Virus record (IMG/VR): IMGVR_UViG_3300035212_002019
Location: 1 to 64,000 of that record
Strand: one strand, 5' to 3'
DNA from: a virus
Length of the DNA stretch: 64,000 bases
Positions 19,101 through 26,989 of this stretch are shown one piece after another; position 1 is the first letter of the stretch; the number at the start of each line of letters is the position of its first letter. The translations under genes and the position numbers were made by a program. The notes beneath the pieces are model-generated. The model saw only the letters and a program-made list of their open reading frames with translations, was not told the origin of the DNA and ran no database searches.

Positions 19101-22058
19101 CATTTTTCCGGTTGATACAACACCTGACGGGAAGTTTGTTGTAGATCCTGATAAAGTAGTATAGTAATTGTTACTTGAGTTATAAATATCAACTGTTGGT
19201 GAATTTATAAAAGAAATATACATGTCACCATTTGATGTGTTAAATTTAACATCATCAATAATCAATGATGTATTTGAGAATGTCATCGATTTAACTACTG
19301 TGTTTATTAAAGGGTCAATAGCGTAAATGATTTTATTAGAAACACAATATAAGTAGTTATTAACTGGATTAAATTCCATTTTTTTACTTTGTGTATTTCC
19401 TGGTAAAGGAATATTTGTTAAGTAATCTGTTAAGAACGCATCCATTACTACAACCTCATCTCCAAAAGCATAAATTGCGTTAGATAATTGAACATAAGAT
19501 ATATCAACTAAATTATTAGTACCATTATATTGTTGTAGGTTATATGTATTTGTTGTGTAAACATTTGGATTATAGGCTAAACTAAACGCACTACTAAATT
19601 GTTGTAAATTAAATGGACCGCCACTTGAACCTCCAGTTGGTCCAATAATTGGATCACAAGCAGTTTGTCCAAATCCAATTTCAAATGCTAGTGTTATAAA
19701 AGCTGATGAGTTACAAGTGGGGTCTTTAGTGCCCCAGAATGGTCCTTGGTAACTTAAATTCATAACTTCTGGATCTAAAAACTGAACATTAAACTCTGTA
19801 TTATTCCAAGTGTGAAATGTGTTATTTATGGAAAATGCCATTCCGGTTGCGAAACCAGCATCTTCAAATGAATAAGTACCTGAAGCAGAATCTGGTAGTC
19901 TAACTTCATTAGATGTTATAACTACACCATTATTTCCTTTAATTTTTTTAGTAATTATATAATCACTCATACCTGGTAAAGAACTCTTACCGGTTGTTAT
20001 AGTATAATCTAGTCTTCTATCTAATTTTTTAACATCAAATTTTAATAAATTGTGTATATTAGTTACTAATATTCCATAATTTGCTAAGTATGATCCATGT
20101 TCATCTACCCAAGCTTGTAATGTAGCTGGTATATTAGGATATTGTGAATAAGTTCCTGTTAAATATATTGTACTTTGGTCATAAGTATCACTATTGATTT
20201 CTAATGATAAGTAACTACCCATATCATTGAATAAAACTTTTGAGTGTTCTATGTAATAATTAGCAGTTGTTCCAACTTTAACATCATTTACATACATTTC
20301 AACATTTGGATATTCTGTGTGTAATTTTATTGAGTTGTAAAAAGGTGAAGTAAATGATCCAATATATTGTAAATCGGCTATTATTCCTAATTTTTGAAGA
20401 TTGATATAATTTCTTGTTAACCAAGTTCTAAGAGTTCTATCAATAGTTCTTACCATGTCTGGTCCGATACCACTATAAACCCATGCTATTTCTTCTTCAA
20501 ATACTTGTTTATTTACTATTAATTTAAAACCATATTCATCTAAGTCAGTAAATACTATATTAACTGAATGATTTGATGAGAAGTTATAATTTAATTCCTT
20601 TGTTAATGGTTCTGATACTTGAATTAGTCTTTCATATGTTTGTTTAATATTACCAATAGAATATGTTGGACCAACTGATCCTTGATAGTAATTTACCTCT
20701 ACATATTTACTTGGATACATCAAATCAGCCTTCAATTGACCTTTTTCGTAAAAAAGTTCAACATTGAATGATTTTAAGTCACTTGCGTATTTTTCAGCAG
20801 CAGATGCTAAAGTCACTTGCGAGCTTTGTGTATAGCCGTGTGAGAAATAAAGTTTATCAGTAGTTAGATAAACTTGACAACTTGATAAGAATTCCGGAGT
20901 TATTTGTTGGTCAACTTTTACATGAGAAATTATATCTGTCCAATATGTTGGCTCATTTGTCGGTGTTATAAATTGTGTCGATTCTAAAGCAAAACTTTGA
21001 GTATAAGCTTGAATACACTCATATATTTTATTATTAAATAATACCTGAGATTTAACATCATAAAATGTTTGTTGACTATTTCCGTAAAATGTTGGAATAC
21101 TAGCGACTGTAAAGAAATTTTGATTATTATTAGAGCCAATTACTTTAAATTCTCTACCTGACTTTAAAACTTGTGGTACTAGTCCACCAAAAACTAATTT
21201 ATTGATTTCAGGTGTAGACCAAGTTCCAGCAGTGTATTCAAATGATAATGAACCTTCATATATTTTAGGTAAATCAGTTTTTGAAGCAACTTCTATAATC
21301 AAATCTTGATTATTATCTATATTTGAAGTGTAGTATTCAAAAAATCTAGTATCTGTTATTTCTTTTTCTAAAACAGTGACCGTTTTATTATTAAACTCAC
21401 TATTTATAATATTAAGTTTTTTTCTTTTGTATAATTTATCATAAAAACTTGGTTCATTCCAAGCTGATAAATTATCTTTATAAGAACCATCTATGTAATT
21501 ATAAACACCTATTGCGTTAATGGCTGATATAGATTTGCCTAAGTAAGTATCATTGTATATGTATTCATTATAATAGTTAACTTCAAATGTGGCGTTATCC
21601 ACAGAGCTTATAATCATTATAGCTCCTTTTTTTACAGATACAACGGTATATGTTTGTAATGGATTAGTGAATTCTAAAAATGACGAATTGAATCTAATAA
21701 TAGTTCCAATTGGAAAAAATATATCAAACTTTTCACCATAAATCCATTTTGAATAAAAGTTAGGATCGTTGTTAATAGGTTCAATCTTTGTTACGGATTG
21801 AGTAAAATATTTACCCTCGTAAAAGTCAAATCCAAATTCATTGAATAACTGAAATTTACTCAAATACATTTCACCTGGTTTTTCAAACTCAAAAGATGGA
21901 ATCTTTTCTAATGTATAAATACCCGCAGTTTTAAACGTATCGTTTGAGTTCTCATGAAACATTATAGATCCTTCGAATCTATCATTTATATCACTATAAT
22001 TAAAATTTAAATTATCCCCTTCTTTATTGAAAAATAATAAGTTCTTATGATTTGACAT
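16137..22058 (-). CDS. Very large baseplate/tail protein with beta-propeller-like region (gp7/Tail_P2_I-like C-region)
   Basis: A 1973-residue protein. The N-terminal 750 residues are beta-rich with many short Asn/Tyr/Thr-rich strands. Residues roughly 860-1150 contain repeats such as KKMEFNPVNNYLYCVSN, VKFNTSNGDMYISF, MAFNEFEGDMYIQTF and LNQYDGSVYMSS, spaced about 40-45 residues, as in YVTN/NHL-type beta-propellers. About 1480-1640 (WTYLNKKRKEMLMMKHLIYPYIG, INAINFFGYNDLQLNEYY) resembles P2 gpI/T4 gp7 wedge proteins. C-terminus has carbohydrate-binding-like Trp motifs (WAPFTTYNTGDKISYYGKLY). Likely a baseplate wedge component that also carries host-binding modules. Length is nearly twice T4 gp7. 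Function is inferred. Confidence 0.65.
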   Translation of the reverse strand: MSNHKNLLFFNKEGDNLNFNYSDINDRFEGSIMFHENSNDTFKTAGIYTLEKIPSFEFEKPGEMYLSKFQLFNEFGFDFYEGKYFTQSVTKIEPINNDPNFYSKWIYGEKFDIFFPIGTIIRFNSSFLEFTNPLQTYTVVSVKKGAIMIISSVDNATFEVNYYNEYIYNDTYLGKSISAINAIGVYNYIDGSYKDNLSAWNEPSFYDKLYKRKKLNIINSEFNNKTVTVLEKEITDTRFFEYYTSNIDNNQDLIIEVASKTDLPKIYEGSLSFEYTAGTWSTPEINKLVFGGLVPQVLKSGREFKVIGSNNNQNFFTVASIPTFYGNSQQTFYDVKSQVLFNNKIYECIQAYTQSFALESTQFITPTNEPTYWTDIISHVKVDQQITPEFLSSCQVYLTTDKLYFSHGYTQSSQVTLASAAEKYASDLKSFNVELFYEKGQLKADLMYPSKYVEVNYYQGSVGPTYSIGNIKQTYERLIQVSEPLTKELNYNFSSNHSVNIVFTDLDEYGFKLIVNKQVFEEEIAWVYSGIGPDMVRTIDRTLRTWLTRNYINLQKLGIIADLQYIGSFTSPFYNSIKLHTEYPNVEMYVNDVKVGTTANYYIEHSKVLFNDMGSYLSLEINSDTYDQSTIYLTGTYSQYPNIPATLQAWVDEHGSYLANYGILVTNIHNLLKFDVKKLDRRLDYTITTGKSSLPGMSDYIITKKIKGNNGVVITSNEVRLPDSASGTYSFEDAGFATGMAFSINNTFHTWNNTEFNVQFLDPEVMNLSYQGPFWGTKDPTCNSSAFITLAFEIGFGQTACDPIIGPTGGSSGGPFNLQQFSSAFSLAYNPNVYTTNTYNLQQYNGTNNLVDISYVQLSNAIYAFGDEVVVMDAFLTDYLTNIPLPGNTQSKKMEFNPVNNYLYCVSNKIIYAIDPLINTVVKSMTFSNTSLIIDDVKFNTSNGDMYISFINSPTVDIYNSSNNYYTTLSGSTTNFPSGVVSTGKMAFNEFEGDMYIQTFGVSGQVIRVNTNRTIQTSYGISGLTGSLFYEPVNESVYAYDTSNLWKIDNGLTVSISGVSVTGFSDIIFNNLTGQMDLSDSSTAFRGIDLTTNNVGFTTYLGNYGYLVLNQYDGSVYMSSKGSSAIVVINPVDGTSLNINPMTSMTDRIIYNPERKSIWTIQPGLNSIIEVEVTLNSTITPEIVPSVPISEDNRYGTLNPDYVPHDSLWLKTKEYLRKPRENFSQEARVEYYWKWYSDVSPEFFIYDFSGTQLTNSGSYSYTGPKPLPTVVLNKKPNKDLTKLDSPEYQQTIFDEVYYPLSYIDDETNISTSPEPLELFLGFRADDEGAIRSILQLYKKEDVSLSINSTSTNNTFITLETLDPNGPDKRGLIKLNTNSSEYFTEKGLKEGQLIAVYIKDNMNKKNQYISHNNGSVFKIRSVFYKTLIVDFLGINDYLFTESTLISNYPTSGNTTYCKFDINVIDREIGRFITYGQTEIEDIRFKTELGNVGKLIAPNEVFIFKDYDVLEGGIDWTYLNKKRKEMLMMKHLIYPYIGAYKSIINAINFFGYNDLQLNEYYRNINPESEKFLKLFKQEIPDIFDNTVEGWTESDFITNNFPNDDYEETRMFNLTYNITDKDGNNIINYSIDEVIIKLQGLKYWLKRNIIPLTHKILDITGRAYFKNQTEITHTSYDIQMINIRQNMTPISFKLNEVYLMPINSGSTVYNCVIDFYSIVDGVGADKNPTGLLTPPKPFNGSNLDLPDYFDITIRTYKTYKEWAPFTTYNTGDKISYYGKLYESQVDGNKIKNPKKYENLTSWVSGGSYSVTTTVEYNRDVFVYSGLGTMSSTASSIIPPINDSDNWLKITEWKEINYEPVQTIKEFRKINKPDDTRVYPQIGGNSNPMPPSSIPIDSNTLEVYSPKGNNSNPILPFNFTIDSNIDPFIVIEVTSDNGYGLIYRDKKNYEIRGLKDLTEPTTYIDLIGPFQPITPIY

Positions 22059-22079
22059 CTATTATTATAAACTTTTACA

Positions 22080-22089
22080 TATATATTAA
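22080..22089 (-). promoter_or_regulatory. Candidate late promoter element
   Basis: Minus-strand TTAATATATA, 21 bases before the ATG at 22058; divergent partner at 22113. Confidence 0.6.
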
Positions 22090-22112
22090 TTTATCTTTTC
22101 TTAGTAGGTGAA

Positions 22113-22123
22113 TTTAATATATA
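22113..22123 (+). promoter_or_regulatory. Candidate late promoter element
   Basis: TTTAATATATA followed by AGAG and TATCAAAA, 25 bases before the ATG at 22149. Confidence 0.6.
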
Positions 22124-22148
22124 AGAGTATCAAAATAAACTAATAATT

Positions 22149-22547
22149 ATGAAACACATTAAAAAATTTAATGAAACCAAAAAAGAAGACAAGATTGAAG
22201 ACCAAGAAGTTCTTTTTAATGCTGAAGTTTTAGTAGATAAAGATGAGAAACCATCATTTACGACCGATGTCGAAGACCAAGAAAAAGTTAAAAAAGAATT
22301 TGATAAACTAAGAAAAGTTAAAAGCTTTGAAAACTTTACAATTGAAGTTGAGGTTGAGGTTAAACCTGAAGGTGAAGAAGAATCTGAAGAAGAATATAAC
22401 ACTCCACATTCTTTTGAACCTGAGCAAGAAGAAGAGGGTTGTGGTTGTCAAGACTGTGATTGTGGTTCTGAAGAAGAATCAAATCCAGAAACTGATGTTA
22501 AAGTTATGAATATAGCTGACTTTATGAACTCAATTGCTGGTCAATAA
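22149..22547 (+). CDS. Acidic protein with capsid-targeting-like N-terminus and Cys cluster
   Basis: A 132-residue, strongly acidic protein. It begins MKHIKKFNETKKED, one of the family of short basic-aromatic leaders in this phage. Residues about 75-115 are Glu-rich and enclose CGCQDCDCG, five cysteines in nine residues, a possible metal-binding patch. No known domain. First of four closely spaced plus-strand genes with similar leaders. Confidence 0.8.
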   Translation: MKHIKKFNETKKEDKIEDQEVLFNAEVLVDKDEKPSFTTDVEDQEKVKKEFDKLRKVKSFENFTIEVEVEVKPEGEEESEEEYNTPHSFEPEQEEEGCGCQDCDCGSEEESNPETDVKVMNIADFMNSIAGQ

Positions 22548-22562
22548 ATAAAAATATAATTT

Positions 22563-23324
22563 ATGAAAATTATTAAATTCACAGAATCTGTAAATATATC
22601 AGAATCTCTTAAATATCATTTAGAGAATAATAAACCTATTACTGAAAATATATTCAGACCGGGTTCTGATGCTTTCTATGAAGTAATCAAAGAAGCAAGA
22701 GAGTTATTTGATTTAGGTAGAGTTAATCTATGTGATGTTGATAAAGAATTATACGAATCAACTGATATTGGTAAGTTTGGAATGTACAATGGTGAACTAG
22801 TTCCTTTAGATTTACCAATGGAATTTGTTGTTGAGACAAATCAACCAGCATTTTCTATACATGATGTAACACCTGATTTCAAATATGATGTTATGGGTAA
22901 AATGGTTACAAATATTAAACCATTAGCTTGGGTTAAAAACGGAGAAGCGGCTTGTACTTCTTTTGAAGGAGAATTTGATGGTCAACCTTGTAAGTGTAAA
23001 TATGATGATGGTCAAGATGCTTATGTATTTGAGGCTAAATATCACAATAAAGAAGTTAAGTTAAACTACCCAATGCGTGGTGGTTCTAAGAAGTATCAAG
23101 TTTATGTTAAGAATCCTAAAACTGGTAAGGTTAAAAAGATAGCATTTGGTGATGTTCATGGTGGATTAACAGCTAAAGTTAGTAATCCTAAAGCTAGAAA
23201 GTCATTTGCGGCTAGACATAACTGTGATATGAAGAAAGATAAAACTAAAGCAGGATATTGGGCTTGTAGAATTAATAAATATGGACACCTTTGGGGTGGT
23301 AAAACTTATCCCGGATTCTGGTAA
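22563..23324 (+). CDS. Capsid-associated protein with conserved T4-like phage C-terminal domain
   Basis: A 253-residue protein starting MKIIKFTESVNISES, a targeting-like leader. The C-terminal 90 residues (KYQVYVKNPKTGKVKKIAFGD, KARKSFAARHNCDMKKDKTKAGYWACRI) form a basic Cys-containing domain that I know from T4-like phages including cyanophages, where it occurs at the ends of virion-associated proteins. The two cysteines of HNCD and WACR plus His could bind metal. Role in the head is inferred. Starts 15 bases after the previous stop and ends 2 bases before the next gene. Confidence 0.8.
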   Translation: MKIIKFTESVNISESLKYHLENNKPITENIFRPGSDAFYEVIKEARELFDLGRVNLCDVDKELYESTDIGKFGMYNGELVPLDLPMEFVVETNQPAFSIHDVTPDFKYDVMGKMVTNIKPLAWVKNGEAACTSFEGEFDGQPCKCKYDDGQDAYVFEAKYHNKEVKLNYPMRGGSKKYQVYVKNPKTGKVKKIAFGDVHGGLTAKVSNPKARKSFAARHNCDMKKDKTKAGYWACRINKYGHLWGGKTYPGFW

Positions 23325-23326
23325 TT

Positions 23327-24130
23327 ATGAAACACTTAAAAACATATAAAATATTTGAAAACTTATTTTTCACAATCAGTGACGAGAGAAGAAAAAAGTT
23401 AATTGATTTTATAAATAGTAGTTTAGACGGAACTGATATGGATTTTTCTTCTTGGATATATCAAAATATAATTAGAGGAAAAGAAGAACATATAGAACTT
23501 AATAATTTTATTCAAAAATTATCCCCTAGTTGGAAAAAAATCCTTGATGAATACTTATCTAAGTATAAAAGTGGAGTAATGAAAATTGTACAGGATGATC
23601 AAAATGAGTGGTTTGGTGTAAATTATAACTCAAGTCTTAAACAAAAAGAAGTAATAGGTGACCAGGAGATAACAAAAAACTTTTATGTAACATTTGAGAA
23701 AAGCGAAGATAACCTGAAAAGATGGTTCAATGGACTCGCAACTCTTATAAGTGACTTTTACAAAGCTTGTACAGAAGGTGAATTAAAAAACTCGGCAATT
23801 TCTTTCAAGTGTGGATATGATGCTAAACATTTTATTGAAGATAATGACCATCTAAAGTTTTATTGGTATAAAGATGATGACAAAAATAAAGTATTAGAAG
23901 TATATAATAATTGGTTGAAGAAAACTGGTATACAAACTAAGAAAAGAGCTTATGATTTTGGAATAGATACCGCAAAAGGTAGAGATAAAAATAGCTTTGG
24001 TCTAATGGTCGCAAATAAAGTGAATGATCAGTTTCAAAAACTTAAATCACAGTATGGGAAAAAGTTTACATCCGAACAATATGCGGATTACATAATAGAT
24101 ATGTTAAACAAAACAAAGTTTAAAATATGA
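23327..24130 (+). CDS. Hypothetical protein with capsid-targeting-like N-terminus
   Basis: A 267-residue protein beginning MKHLKTYKIFENLFF. The body is mixed alpha/beta, lysine-rich, with a segment FKCGYDAKHFIEDNDHLKFYWYKDDD and a C-terminal helical part; I do not recognise the domain. Its stop region overlaps the start of the mini-cupin gene by 4 bases (ATGA). The leader suggests packaging in the head. Confidence 0.8.
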   Translation: MKHLKTYKIFENLFFTISDERRKKLIDFINSSLDGTDMDFSSWIYQNIIRGKEEHIELNNFIQKLSPSWKKILDEYLSKYKSGVMKIVQDDQNEWFGVNYNSSLKQKEVIGDQEITKNFYVTFEKSEDNLKRWFNGLATLISDFYKACTEGELKNSAISFKCGYDAKHFIEDNDHLKFYWYKDDDKNKVLEVYNNWLKKTGIQTKKRAYDFGIDTAKGRDKNSFGLMVANKVNDQFQKLKSQYGKKFTSEQYADYIIDMLNKTKFKI

Positions 24131-24393
24131 TACTTCCTTTCCAAGAAACTAAATTAAGTGATAATGAATTTATCAGAGTGTTCAGCCAAGATACCGATTC
24201 TGGCGAATATATGTGGCACCGTGATAGAGAAGATAGAATAATTGAATCTATTGGTGATACAGATTGGAAAATACAAATAGATAATGAGTTACCTAAAGTA
24301 ATAGATAAGGCATTTATACCAATGGGTGTTTATCATCGAGTTATAAAAGGTACAGGAGATTTGAAAATAAAGTTAATAAAAAACCCATCTTAA
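24127..24393 (+). CDS. Mini-cupin-like conserved phage protein
   Basis: An 88-residue protein with MWHRDREDRIIESIGDTDWK and FIPMGVYHRVIKGTGDLKI. This combination (WHRD...YHRVIKG) is typical of a small conserved cupin-fold protein in T4-like phages; the two His and the Glu/Asp could bind a metal. Its function in phage biology is not established to my knowledge. The stop codon lies inside the stem of the following terminator. Confidence 0.8.
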   Translation: MILPFQETKLSDNEFIRVFSQDTDSGEYMWHRDREDRIIESIGDTDWKIQIDNELPKVIDKAFIPMGVYHRVIKGTGDLKIKLIKNPS

Positions 24394-24410
24394 AGATGGG
24401 TTTTGTTTTT
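24381..24410. terminator. Bidirectional intrinsic terminator overlapping a stop codon
   Basis: AAACCCATCTT-TA-AAGATGGGTTT followed by TGTTTTT. The TAA at 24391-24393 is in the loop region. Lies between convergent genes. Confidence 0.85.
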
Positions 24411-25533
24411 AGTCAGCTTTGACTTTATAATTTTCATTGTATATCTTAATGACTTCATCAAATTCATTTACAATTCCTGATTTGAACTTATCATTATCAT
24501 ACTTTTGTTTCAAGATATACTCTTTAATATAATCTTCATATTCTAATTGAACAGATATTTCCATTCCATTCTCGTCTAGTTCAACTTCTAATGATTCATT
24601 TACATCTTCACCATCAACTAACTCTTTGGTAATATCGTCAATATATTCTACAGAAGCAAAATTACCTTTCTCCAACATAACTTCTAACTTTCTACGAAGC
24701 TTTCTGTTATTAATTAACAGGTTATTTGAGATAGCTAAATCAATATAATCTTTAGTTCCTCTTAATTCATCTAATTTGTCAATATCTTCTTCATTAGCAA
24801 CTCTAAATTTTCTAAATATTGGAGAGTATGTGTTAGGTACAAAATCAATTTTATCACTACTTAGGTCGAGAATGGTGATACCTTTTTGGTCTCCCATATC
24901 ATTTCTGTCCATTTGGTATGGAGAGCCTATAAACGAGAAATTTTCATTTGTTTGTCGAATGTGAATATGTCCACTAAAAACATGTTTGTATTTCTTAAAC
25001 TCATCAACATCAATTTTATCAGCATTTCTATGTGCTACTGAATTTAAATGCATGCGGCAACCATTTAAGTCAGAGTGACAAAATAAATAATCACCTTGGT
25101 TATTAGTGATTTCTTTAATCATATCTAATCTTTTTTCAGCCCAAGGCATTAGTACTAATTTCTGACCGTCCACTTCAATAGTAGTTGTATTAGTATAAAC
25201 ATTTACATTATTAACGTGGTTAAATAATCTAACCGAATTAATATCATTTGAACCTTTATTCCATAAGTCGTGATTGCCTACAATAATATGTAGTGGAAGT
25301 ATCTCAGACAACTCTAGGAGTATCTTCTCTGCTTTATATGAAGCAATGATAGGAATAGATGTTCTGTTGTCATATAAGTCACCACAGTGTATTAAAATAT
25401 CACCTGGTTTAGCATTTTCTCTGATGTAAGGAATAAAAGAGTTATAGAAATAATCTTCCATCATATCTAACCACTTATCTAAGTTATTAAGATATACTCC
25501 AAAATGCCAATCTGTTGTAATAAAAACTTTCAT
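24409..25533 (-). CDS. 47: Recombination endonuclease subunit gp47 (SbcD/Mre11 family)
   Basis: A 374-residue calcineurin-like phosphoesterase. The metal-binding motifs are all present: TDWHFG (Asp8, His10), HCGDLYD (51-52), VGNHD (86-89), FCHSD and FSGHIHIRQ. This is the order of Mre11/SbcD/T4 gp47. With gp46 (not in this window) it forms the ATP-dependent nuclease that resects DNA ends for recombination-dependent replication. Slightly longer than T4 gp47 (about 340) because of an acidic C-terminal extension. Stands alone between two terminators/intergenic regions on the minus strand. Confidence 0.93.
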   Translation of the reverse strand: MKVFITTDWHFGVYLNNLDKWLDMMEDYFYNSFIPYIRENAKPGDILIHCGDLYDNRTSIPIIASYKAEKILLELSEILPLHIIVGNHDLWNKGSNDINSVRLFNHVNNVNVYTNTTTIEVDGQKLVLMPWAEKRLDMIKEITNNQGDYLFCHSDLNGCRMHLNSVAHRNADKIDVDEFKKYKHVFSGHIHIRQTNENFSFIGSPYQMDRNDMGDQKGITILDLSSDKIDFVPNTYSPIFRKFRVANEEDIDKLDELRGTKDYIDLAISNNLLINNRKLRRKLEVMLEKGNFASVEYIDDITKELVDGEDVNESLEVELDENGMEISVQLEYEDYIKEYILKQKYDNDKFKSGIVNEFDEVIKIYNENYKVKAD

Positions 25534-25561
25534 TAAAAATTTCTTTTCTTTTTATATGAAA

Positions 25562-25909
25562 TTATTGTGATATTGTTTCTTTTCTTCTGGCTTCTCTGGC
25601 ACATTTCTCACATCCACTACCAGCATATAAATGAGCATTTGGTGTTTGTTCAAACTCTTCGTGAACTGGACATATTATTTTAACTTTACTTCTACAGTTT
25701 TCATAAAGCACTAAGTCATAATTATATTTATTGTCATGTTTAATATTTGACTTTTCAACAAAATCTTTACTTTTTTTACTTCTTCTATTAAGAGCCTTTA
25801 ATTCTTTTGATATAGCCTTTTCTTTAGATTTACAGTTTTTATTACAAAACTTTCTATCTGGTCTACCCCAAATAATCTCTTTATTACAATATCTATAATT
25901 ACAGTTCAT
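25562..25909 (-). CDS. Zinc-finger/DUF723-like protein, homing-endonuclease-associated domain
   Basis: A 115-residue protein with an N-terminal CNYRYC...FCNKNC zinc finger and a domain KSKDFVEKSNIKHDNKYNYD, YENCRSKVKIICPVHEEFEQ, ending GCEKC. The second part matches the zinc-ribbon domain (DUF723 type) commonly attached to phage homing endonucleases. No GIY-YIG or HNH catalytic part follows, so this is either a stand-alone DNA-binding protein or the remnant of an endonuclease. Confidence 0.75.
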   Translation of the reverse strand: MNCNYRYCNKEIIWGRPDRKFCNKNCKSKEKAISKELKALNRRSKKSKDFVEKSNIKHDNKYNYDLVLYENCRSKVKIICPVHEEFEQTPNAHLYAGSGCEKCAREARRKETISQ

Positions 25910-25989
25910 ATATTGTATTTATTAAAAAGTGGAAATGGCATTTTTTACAACATAATATTTTAAAATAGAGCTAAAGAGAGAACAAATAA

Positions 25990-25998
25990 AAATATATA
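25990..25998 (+). promoter_or_regulatory. Candidate late promoter element for the tail tube gene
   Basis: AAATATATA, 3 nt, TATAAAAA; 26 bases before the ATG at 26025. Confidence 0.5.
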
Positions 25999-26024
25999 AT
26001 TTATAAAAAATAATTAAAAAAAAT

Positions 26025-26645
26025 ATGCCATTACCACATTTTACTCAACTTTTGAACACAGGTTCACCAGGGGGTCCTGGTACGCTACCTGATGAAGTAG
26101 TATATCTTAATTTATTTGAGATTACCTTTGTATTACCTGTTATTTTACAGGCTCAAGGTAGAAACCCAATTTTACTTCTTCAAAATGCGTTGAATATTGA
26201 TATGAACTTAACACAATTTGACGTTGGTGTTAAAGAACAAAGATTCAAGTATTCAACTCGTCAGTTCTTGACAACTCCAACTAAAACCGCTGGTGAATTT
26301 AACATCAAGTTCAATGTTAACGTTAACCAACAAGGTTCTATGGAGACTTGGAATGCTTTGAAGGCTTGGTACGATTTAGTATTTAACTCACAAAATGGTT
26401 CACTTCACTATAAAAGTGATATTATTGGAACTGTTATTGTTAACCAACACGATAAAAAAGGTGTTGTTTTAAGACGTGTTACTTTCCAAAACGTACAAAT
26501 TAAACAATTAGCTGGTTACGCTTTAGACTGGTCATCAAACAACATTATTGAGTCATCTCAAGCTGACTTTATCTATGATTACTTTATTGATGAGTACATT
26601 GATAATAACTTTACTATCAATCCTCCAATTTTATCTGGATACTAA
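26025..26645 (+). CDS. 19: Tail tube protein (gp19)
   Basis: A 206-residue protein with the T4 gp19 fold signature: LYLNLFEITF-like strand (YLNLFEITFVLP), the helix-loop NALNIDMNLTQFD, and C-terminal VTFQNVQIKQLAGYALDWSSNNI with ADFIYDYF. It forms the inner tube of the contractile tail. It has its own promoter-like element and is closed by a strong terminator, fitting a highly expressed single-gene unit. Slightly longer than T4 gp19 (163) by an N-terminal Gly/Pro loop. Confidence 0.93.
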   Translation: MPLPHFTQLLNTGSPGGPGTLPDEVVYLNLFEITFVLPVILQAQGRNPILLLQNALNIDMNLTQFDVGVKEQRFKYSTRQFLTTPTKTAGEFNIKFNVNVNQQGSMETWNALKAWYDLVFNSQNGSLHYKSDIIGTVIVNQHDKKGVVLRRVTFQNVQIKQLAGYALDWSSNNIIESSQADFIYDYFIDEYIDNNFTINPPILSGY

Positions 26646-26661
26646 TAGAAATAATAAAATT

Positions 26662-26690
26662 AAAAACCCATCTTTTAAGATGGGTTTTTT
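26662..26690 (+). terminator. Intrinsic terminator after tail tube gene
   Basis: AAAAACCCATCTT-TT-AAGATGGGTTTTTTTT, 16 bases after the tube stop codon. Confidence 0.9.
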
Positions 26691-26705
26691 TTATGTCTAA
26701 TAAAC

Positions 26706-26730
26706 AAAAAACCCACCAATTGGTGGGTTT
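26706..26730 (-). terminator. Intrinsic terminator for the minus-strand hub/sheath-side genes
   Basis: Perfect palindrome AAACCCACCAATTGGTGGGTTT with a T-tract on the minus-strand side, 5 bases beyond the end of the minus-strand gene. Confidence 0.85.
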
Positions 26731-26734
26731 AATT

Positions 26735-26989
26735 TTAATATTTCGGTATGCTATTTGACATATTAGAAGCATTTCTCATCATTGAATTAGCATCAAAGTT
26801 TGGCATTCCTTTTTGCTGATCTTGTTCTTGTTTCTTTCTAGAGCTATCTTCCTCTTCAACAATCTCATTAACCAACTTAATGTTTTCTTCAAACATCCAA
26901 AAGGGCCATTCATCCATAGCATATTCTTGTGTATGAAAGTGCTTTTGTAGTAATAACTTATTCTTTAATATATGCTTCAAAGGCATCAT
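26735..26989 (-). CDS. Small baseplate hub/tail assembly protein (gp51/gp26-like, tentative)
   Basis: An 84-residue protein from the first of two adjacent ATGs (26989 and 26986): PLKHILKNKLLLQKHF, DEWPFWMFEENIKLVNEIVEEED, then a Gln/Asn/Met-rich tail. The frame also stays open to a GTG at 27052. The pattern (hydrophobic helix, WPFW-x-FEE, acidic helix) is that of small tail assembly partners that follow hub genes in T4-like phages. It overlaps the 3' end of the hub gene by 32 bases in another frame, so its translation may depend on termination or frameshifting of that gene. Function inferred from position. Confidence 0.65.
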   Translation of the reverse strand: MMPLKHILKNKLLLQKHFHTQEYAMDEWPFWMFEENIKLVNEIVEEEDSSRKKQEQDQQKGMPNFDANSMMRNASNMSNSIPKY

